From Solirubrobacterales bacterium (GTDB lineage Bacteria; Actinomycetota; Thermoleophilia; Solirubrobacterales; Solirubrobacteraceae): a stretch of 9,370 bases of DNA. Below the pieces are notes generated by a model that had not been told where the DNA came from, searched no databases, and saw only the letters and a list, made by a program, of their open reading frames with translations. Of this stretch, positions 5,986-9,370 are shown one piece after another (the first letter of the stretch is position 1; each line of letters opens with the position of its first letter). The DNA lies in contig PLYX01000275.1 of NCBI GenBank assembly GCA_003151895.1, positions 1 through 9,370 on the forward strand. The letters are read 5' to 3'. The position numbers and the translations under genes are program-made.

Positions 5986-7515
5986 GGGATCCTCCGCGTA
6001 TGCCTCCACGTCGCCTCCGCCCGCGCGGAAGGCCGCCACCCGCCGGCGGGCGTCGGCGACGATCGCGCGTGCCTGCTCACGCTCGTTGGGCGCGAAGAAG
6101 CGCGTAACGAGCAGCAGCGTCGGGATCAGCGCCAGCCACAGCACGCGCAGCGCGAGGCCGGCGAATCCGGCGCTCGGCAGCAGCAGCTCGCCCGACACCG
6201 CGACGCCGCCAAGAATCGCCGCGAGCTGGGCCAGACGCCGCCACTGGAAGTCCACGGCGAACACGCCGCGGGTGAGCAGGTGCATGACCACCACCATCGC
6301 CACATACGCGCCGCACAGCGCGATCCCCGCGCCCGCTATCCCGAGGCCGAACCCGCTGCTCGGCACGAGCACGACGAGCAGCACCACGTTCACGGCGAGC
6401 CCCGCGGCCGCCGCGGGAATGTTGCGCTGTGTGACCCGCGCACGCCCGGTGATCACGATCATCACCTGGTAGAGCCCGTACAGCGTCCAGCCGAGCGCAA
6501 GCCACGGCAACGCCTCATGCGCGCCGAAGAATTCGGGCGCCGCGAGCAGCCTCACCAACCAGCGCCCGAGCAGCGCGACCCCCGCCACGACCACGCCCGT
6601 GGCGAGCACGAAGTAGGTGGTGACGATCGAATACAGCCGCGAGGCCTCCGCGTCGCTGTCGATCGAATACGCAAGCGGCGGCCACGCGTACTGGAAGCCC
6701 CGCACGAACACGAACACCACGGTCGCGAGCTGCACCGCGATCGAGTACTCGCCGGCGGCCGCATGGCTCACGCCGCGGAACAGGTAGAAGCGATCGGCCA
6801 CCTGCAGCGCGTACACGCTCGCGTCGGCCGCCACCGTCGGCAGCCCGAAGCGCAGCATCGCACGCAGATCCGCCACCGATCGAAGATCGGCTAGCACGCG
6901 CAGCGAGAAGCGCCCGCGCAGCACCCACCACAGGCCGAGCACCACGATCGCCGAAGCGCCGAAGTTGCCGAGCAACAGGCCGCGAGCGCCCTGGCTTGCG
7001 AACACGACCAGCGCGATCGTAAACGTCACCGTCATCAGCACGTTCGCGCCCGACGCGTACATGTAGGCGCGAGCGCGTTCGTCCACGCGCAGCTGGGCGT
7101 ATGCCATCTCGATGTTCGTAAACGCCCACAGCCCGAGGATCGCGCAGTCCATCAAGAGCGGGTCGTCGAACCCGAGCACCAGCCGCGAGAGCTCGCTCGA
7201 GAAAGCCACCGCCACGAGTGTCGCCACGGTCGTGGTCCAGGCAACCGTGGCGGTCGCCGTGCGCGCGATCCGCGTCCTGCGCTCCTGGTTCGCGTCGTTG
7301 AAGTAGAAGCGCACAAACGCCTCCCCCACGCCCAGGCGCAAGACGATGCTGAAGAGGATGACCGACGTCAGCAGCGTGTTGTAGGCGCCGTACGCTTCGC
7401 TCGACACATGTCGCGTGTACAGCGGCAGCGTCACCACGGCGATCGCCTTCGCGAAGATTTCCGCGGCCTGGTAGGCCGCCCCCGTCTTCACCAACCGCTT
7501 CAGGTACTCGCGCAT
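5971..7515 (-). CDS. Wzx-type polysaccharide flippase (MOP superfamily)
   Basis: The 514-residue membrane protein should move lipid-linked oligosaccharide from the cytoplasmic to the outer face of the membrane. The start MREYLKRLVKTGAAYQAAEIFAKAIAVVTLPLY is broken here for brevity but shows the typical pattern: basic head, first helix with conserved small residues, then LPLYTRHVSSEAYGAYN (30-46), a hallmark of Polysacc_synt/RfbX proteins. I count about 14 hydrophobic segments across 12-470. A second typical helix start lies at LRFGLPTVAADASVYALQ (221-238), at the beginning of the second bundle. Residues 471-514 form a charged cytoplasmic tail. The ATG at 7515 lies inside the ligase gene (16-base overlap), so translation is probably coupled; only a weak GAGAG precedes it. 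The 3' end overlaps the convergent glycosyltransferase gene. Confidence 0.92.
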   Translation of the reverse strand: MREYLKRLVKTGAAYQAAEIFAKAIAVVTLPLYTRHVSSEAYGAYNTLLTSVILFSIVLRLGVGEAFVRFYFNDANQERRTRIARTATATVAWTTTVATLVAVAFSSELSRLVLGFDDPLLMDCAILGLWAFTNIEMAYAQLRVDERARAYMYASGANVLMTVTFTIALVVFASQGARGLLLGNFGASAIVVLGLWWVLRGRFSLRVLADLRSVADLRAMLRFGLPTVAADASVYALQVADRFYLFRGVSHAAAGEYSIAVQLATVVFVFVRGFQYAWPPLAYSIDSDAEASRLYSIVTTYFVLATGVVVAGVALLGRWLVRLLAAPEFFGAHEALPWLALGWTLYGLYQVMIVITGRARVTQRNIPAAAAGLAVNVVLLVVLVPSSGFGLGIAGAGIALCGAYVAMVVVMHLLTRGVFAVDFQWRRLAQLAAILGGVAVSGELLLPSAGFAGLALRVLWLALIPTLLLVTRFFAPNEREQARAIVADARRRVAAFRAGGGDVEAYAEDPLRDI

Positions 7516-8870
7516 GCGCTCTCAGCGAGAGTGCCAAGGGCCACACCGATGCCCAGCAGGGTCCATGTCACGGGGTCTTCCAGGAAGTCCGCGTACACCC
7601 ACGTGTGCAGCACGAGCGCCGCGAAGCACGCGGCGATTGCGATCCGCGGCGGCGAGCGGCCCGCGCCGCGGAAGAGAGTGAGCAGCGCCACCACGATCAA
7701 GGCCACGTACAGCGCCAGCCCGACGACCCCCTGCTCGGCGGCGACCGTGATCGGGATCGTGTGCGACGCCGACGTCGCGTTGGCGGCGCTCGCCGCGCTC
7801 GCCCTGCGCCGGCGCTTGTACTCGGTTTCGAACGACCCCGATCCGTACCCTTGCAGGGGGCGCGCGACGAACAGGTCGAGTCCCCCGGAGATCAGTTTCG
7901 TGCGCCCGCTCGTGGCGTTACTCGCAGACCCGCCCGCTCCCGTCAGGCCAAAGTGCAGGGAGGCCGGCGCCGCGAGTACGACCACCCCCGCGACAGCCAC
8001 CAGCGCCACCGATACGTACACCGTGCCACGCACGTCCCAGCGCCATGCCGCGAGCACCGCCAACCCGAGCAGCAGCGCGGCGATGCTCGACTGCGAGAAG
8101 CTCGTCACAAGCCCCGCGAGCAGCCACGCCAAGATGGCCGCGCCGATCAACTGCTCGCGCCGAGCCCGCCCCCACAGCACGGCGGTCGTCGCGGCGATCA
8201 TGACGAGCGCGAGGAAGCGCCCATAGATGCTCGGGTCGAAGAACAGCGAGTTCACGCGGAAGTAGTTGCCGAATTCGTCCGACGCCACGACCTTCGGGTT
8301 CAGGAACAGCGCCTTGCGGTAGTACTCGACGAAGCCGACCCCCACGAACAGCACCGCCAGCGCAACTGCCACGCCGAAGCAGCGACCCACCAGCCGCGGG
8401 GTCCACGGCGCCTCGCGCATCAGCACATACAGCAAGCCGAACGGCACATAGAAAAAGGCGATGTTCTGCGCCGCCTTGGAGAGGTCGGTCGAGTAGCTCG
8501 CCTGCAATACGTAGAGGACGACCGCCACGCCCAGCAGCCAGTCGAGCGCCATCAACGGCCGGCCCGAGCGATAGGCGCCGCGACGTCCCCCTGCCTGCCC
8601 CCCGCCATGGGGGGTCCCCGAATGGGGGAGGAGTCGCGGCACGAGGTGGGCGAGCGTGCCCGCCGCCACCACCGCATACAGCGGAAGCAGCAGGTTCACC
8701 GTCCGCCCGTCGGTCGAGATCGGCAGCCGGAACGGCAGCGCGAGCACCGCAAGCACCGGGAATGCCTGCGGATGGCGGCGCATCACGAGCGCCAGCGCGG
8801 CGATCACCATCAGCGCGGCGAGCGCCCCCGCCGCGATCACCCCCGGGCTTGGCAGTGTCGTCGCGATCAT
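7500..8870 (-). CDS. O-antigen ligase / Wzy-family membrane protein
   Basis: The 456-residue protein has about 12 hydrophobic helices. The Wzy_C-type core is visible: SFSQSSIAALLLGLAVLAAW (257-276), then the large extracytoplasmic loop with GRTKLISGGLDLFVARPLQGYGSGSF (322-347, ending in the usual 'hP..GyG.G.f'), SHTIPITVAAEQGVVGL (369-385) and further helices. H370 and E379 sit where the family's conserved loop histidine and acidic residue are expected. R218 in SIYGRF is a candidate for the conserved membrane-proximal arginine. Family members either ligate undecaprenyl-linked glycan to an acceptor or polymerise repeat units, and sequence alone does not decide which. Two odd stretches are a hydrophilic loop at 81-105 encoded by a palindromic DNA element, and an Arg/Ala run RRRRASAASAANATSAS at 353-369. 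The ATG at 8870 overlaps the preceding stop codon by four bases (ATGA) and the end overlaps the flippase start. Confidence 0.88.
   Translation of the reverse strand: MIATTLPSPGVIAAGALAALMVIAALALVMRRHPQAFPVLAVLALPFRLPISTDGRTVNLLLPLYAVVAAGTLAHLVPRLLPHSGTPHGGGQAGGRRGAYRSGRPLMALDWLLGVAVVLYVLQASYSTDLSKAAQNIAFFYVPFGLLYVLMREAPWTPRLVGRCFGVAVALAVLFVGVGFVEYYRKALFLNPKVVASDEFGNYFRVNSLFFDPSIYGRFLALVMIAATTAVLWGRARREQLIGAAILAWLLAGLVTSFSQSSIAALLLGLAVLAAWRWDVRGTVYVSVALVAVAGVVVLAAPASLHFGLTGAGGSASNATSGRTKLISGGLDLFVARPLQGYGSGSFETEYKRRRRASAASAANATSASHTIPITVAAEQGVVGLALYVALIVVALLTLFRGAGRSPPRIAIAACFAALVLHTWVYADFLEDPVTWTLLGIGVALGTLAESACAST
8577..8640. repeat. Nested GC-rich palindrome inside the ligase gene (REP-like)
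   Basis: The outer arms GCCGCGAC (8577-8584) and GTCGCGGC (8633-8640) are perfect inverted copies. After a small internal loop, TCCCCC (8586-8591) pairs with GGGGGA (8624-8629). Inside that, CCCCCC (8598-8603) and GGGGGG (8609-8614) form a third stem around a 5-base loop. On the - strand the element encodes ligase residues 77-98, a Pro/Gly/His/Arg-rich stretch between two hydrophobic helices. A three-tier stem-loop of this size in a coding region suggests an inserted REP-type sequence, which is inference. Only one copy is in the window. Confidence 0.5.
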
Positions 8871-9370
8871 TCCCGCACCAACTTGAAGCTGCGCGGCGAG
8901 GGCACCGAGCGACCCTGTTCGCGCAGGCTCACGCGCACGCTGTATTCGCCGGCCGGGGCCGGGGCGCCACGGTTGACCGGCAGCAGAGTGGTGTACCCGT
9001 CGGCTCGCCTCAGCACCCTGTAGCCGTGCGCGGTTCCCCGGCGGCCGTTCCAGCGCAGCGAGAGCGTTTTGTAGCGCGCCACCGGCAGGTCGCTCACGAG
9101 CGTCGCCACCTCGACGCCCGACGAGCTTTCGATCGTCACCGTCACCCTGTCCGCCCTGGTGAGCTCGAACGAGATGTGCTCTTCCTTCGATTCGCCACCG
9201 GATGCCGGGGCGATCACGTTGGTCCTCTTGAAGTGCTGCACCGCCGTCGGGGTGTGCTTGAGACGCTGCGTCACGATCAGCGCCCCGAAACAGGCGAGCA
9301 CGAGCAGCGCGAACACCACGCGCGGGAGCAACTCGACACCGTCGCCGCGCCGCGGGGCCCCGTCATCGCG
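8867..9370 (-). CDS. Single-pass membrane protein with FlgD-Ig-like domain (5' end cut by window)
   Basis: The frame stops at 8867 and remains open to the right edge, giving 167 visible residues. A TTG at 9331 is a possible start. I prefer a start beyond the window, because the 13 codons upstream (RDDGAPRRGDGVE) read as a normal basic/acidic cytoplasmic head before the membrane helix. Numbering from 9331, the helix is at about 4-21. An FlgD-Ig/FN3-like beta domain fills 52-152: 'RVTVTIESSSGVEVATL', then LRWNGRRG (92-99) in place of the usual WdGrd turn, then PAGEYSVRVSL (126-136), the usual G.Y...V strand. Such domains occur in extracytoplasmic assembly or anchoring proteins. Here the domain faces outward and its gene is joined to the ligase gene by an ATGA overlap, suggesting a role in glycan assembly. 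Its specific function is unknown. Confidence 0.8.
   Translation of the reverse strand, partial: RDDGAPRRGDGVELLPRVVFALLVLACFGALIVTQRLKHTPTAVQHFKRTNVIAPASGGESKEEHISFELTRADRVTVTIESSSGVEVATLVSDLPVARYKTLSLRWNGRRGTAHGYRVLRRADGYTTLLPVNRGAPAPAGEYSVRVSLREQGRSVPSPRSFKLVRE

Noticed and set aside
5962..5989. CCTAC/GTAGG inverted repeat near the convergent gene ends as a terminator
   Set aside because: It has only about five base pairs, a long loop and no T-run, and is within coding sequence of both genes.
7605..9023. A 472-residue + strand frame antisense to the ligase and Ig-protein genes
   Set aside because: The product is Arg/His/Gln-rich without domains, typical of antisense frames in high-GC DNA. 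The - strand frames encode clear membrane and Ig-like proteins.

Overview
This is a high-GC window whose genes use GTG and TTG starts freely. I infer an actinobacterial-type genome, most likely class Thermoleophilia (Solirubrobacterales-like). Part of that inference is that the two secreted proteins at 3493-4795 look like families I associate with that class. No 16S rRNA or other taxonomic marker is present, so the assignment is moderate at best.

Left part (1-3478, + strand). The tail of an unidentified gene ends at 98. It is followed by a two-gene ABC system: a MacB/LolD-type ATPase (184-921) and, 18 bases later, an 838-residue FtsX/MacB-type permease (940-3456) with about ten membrane helices and two large extracytoplasmic domains. 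Together these should form a mechanotransmission-type ABC complex. A 14-bp hairpin (3445-3478) that contains the permease stop codon probably ends this unit and may serve the convergent unit as well.

Middle part (3493-4795, - strand). Two small genes are arranged head to tail with a 16-base gap. The first (4795 to 4289) encodes a 168-residue exported, beta-rich protein. The second (4272 to 3493) encodes a 259-residue exported protein with four cysteines. Neither has a function I can name. A 206-bp divergent intergenic region (4796-5001) separates this unit from the rightward glycosyltransferase gene.

Right part (5002-9370). This is a surface-polysaccharide assembly block. A family 2 glycosyltransferase (5002-5985, +) meets the - strand genes tail to tail with a 15-base overlap. 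The - strand genes are a tightly coupled chain read from the right edge: an FlgD-Ig-like single-pass membrane protein (cut by the window edge), an O-antigen ligase/Wzy-family protein (overlap 4 bases) and a Wzx-type MOP flippase (overlap 16 bases). In the inferred pathway the glycosyltransferase builds lipid-linked sugar, the flippase moves it across the membrane, and the ligase/polymerase joins it outside. The FlgD-Ig protein would be an extracytoplasmic accessory of unknown role.

The most unusual structural signal is a nested GC-rich palindrome (8577-8640) inside the ligase coding sequence. It encodes an extra hydrophilic Gly/Arg/Pro-rich loop and resembles a REP-type element captured by a gene. 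I saw no tRNA, rRNA, CRISPR array, transposase or intein.
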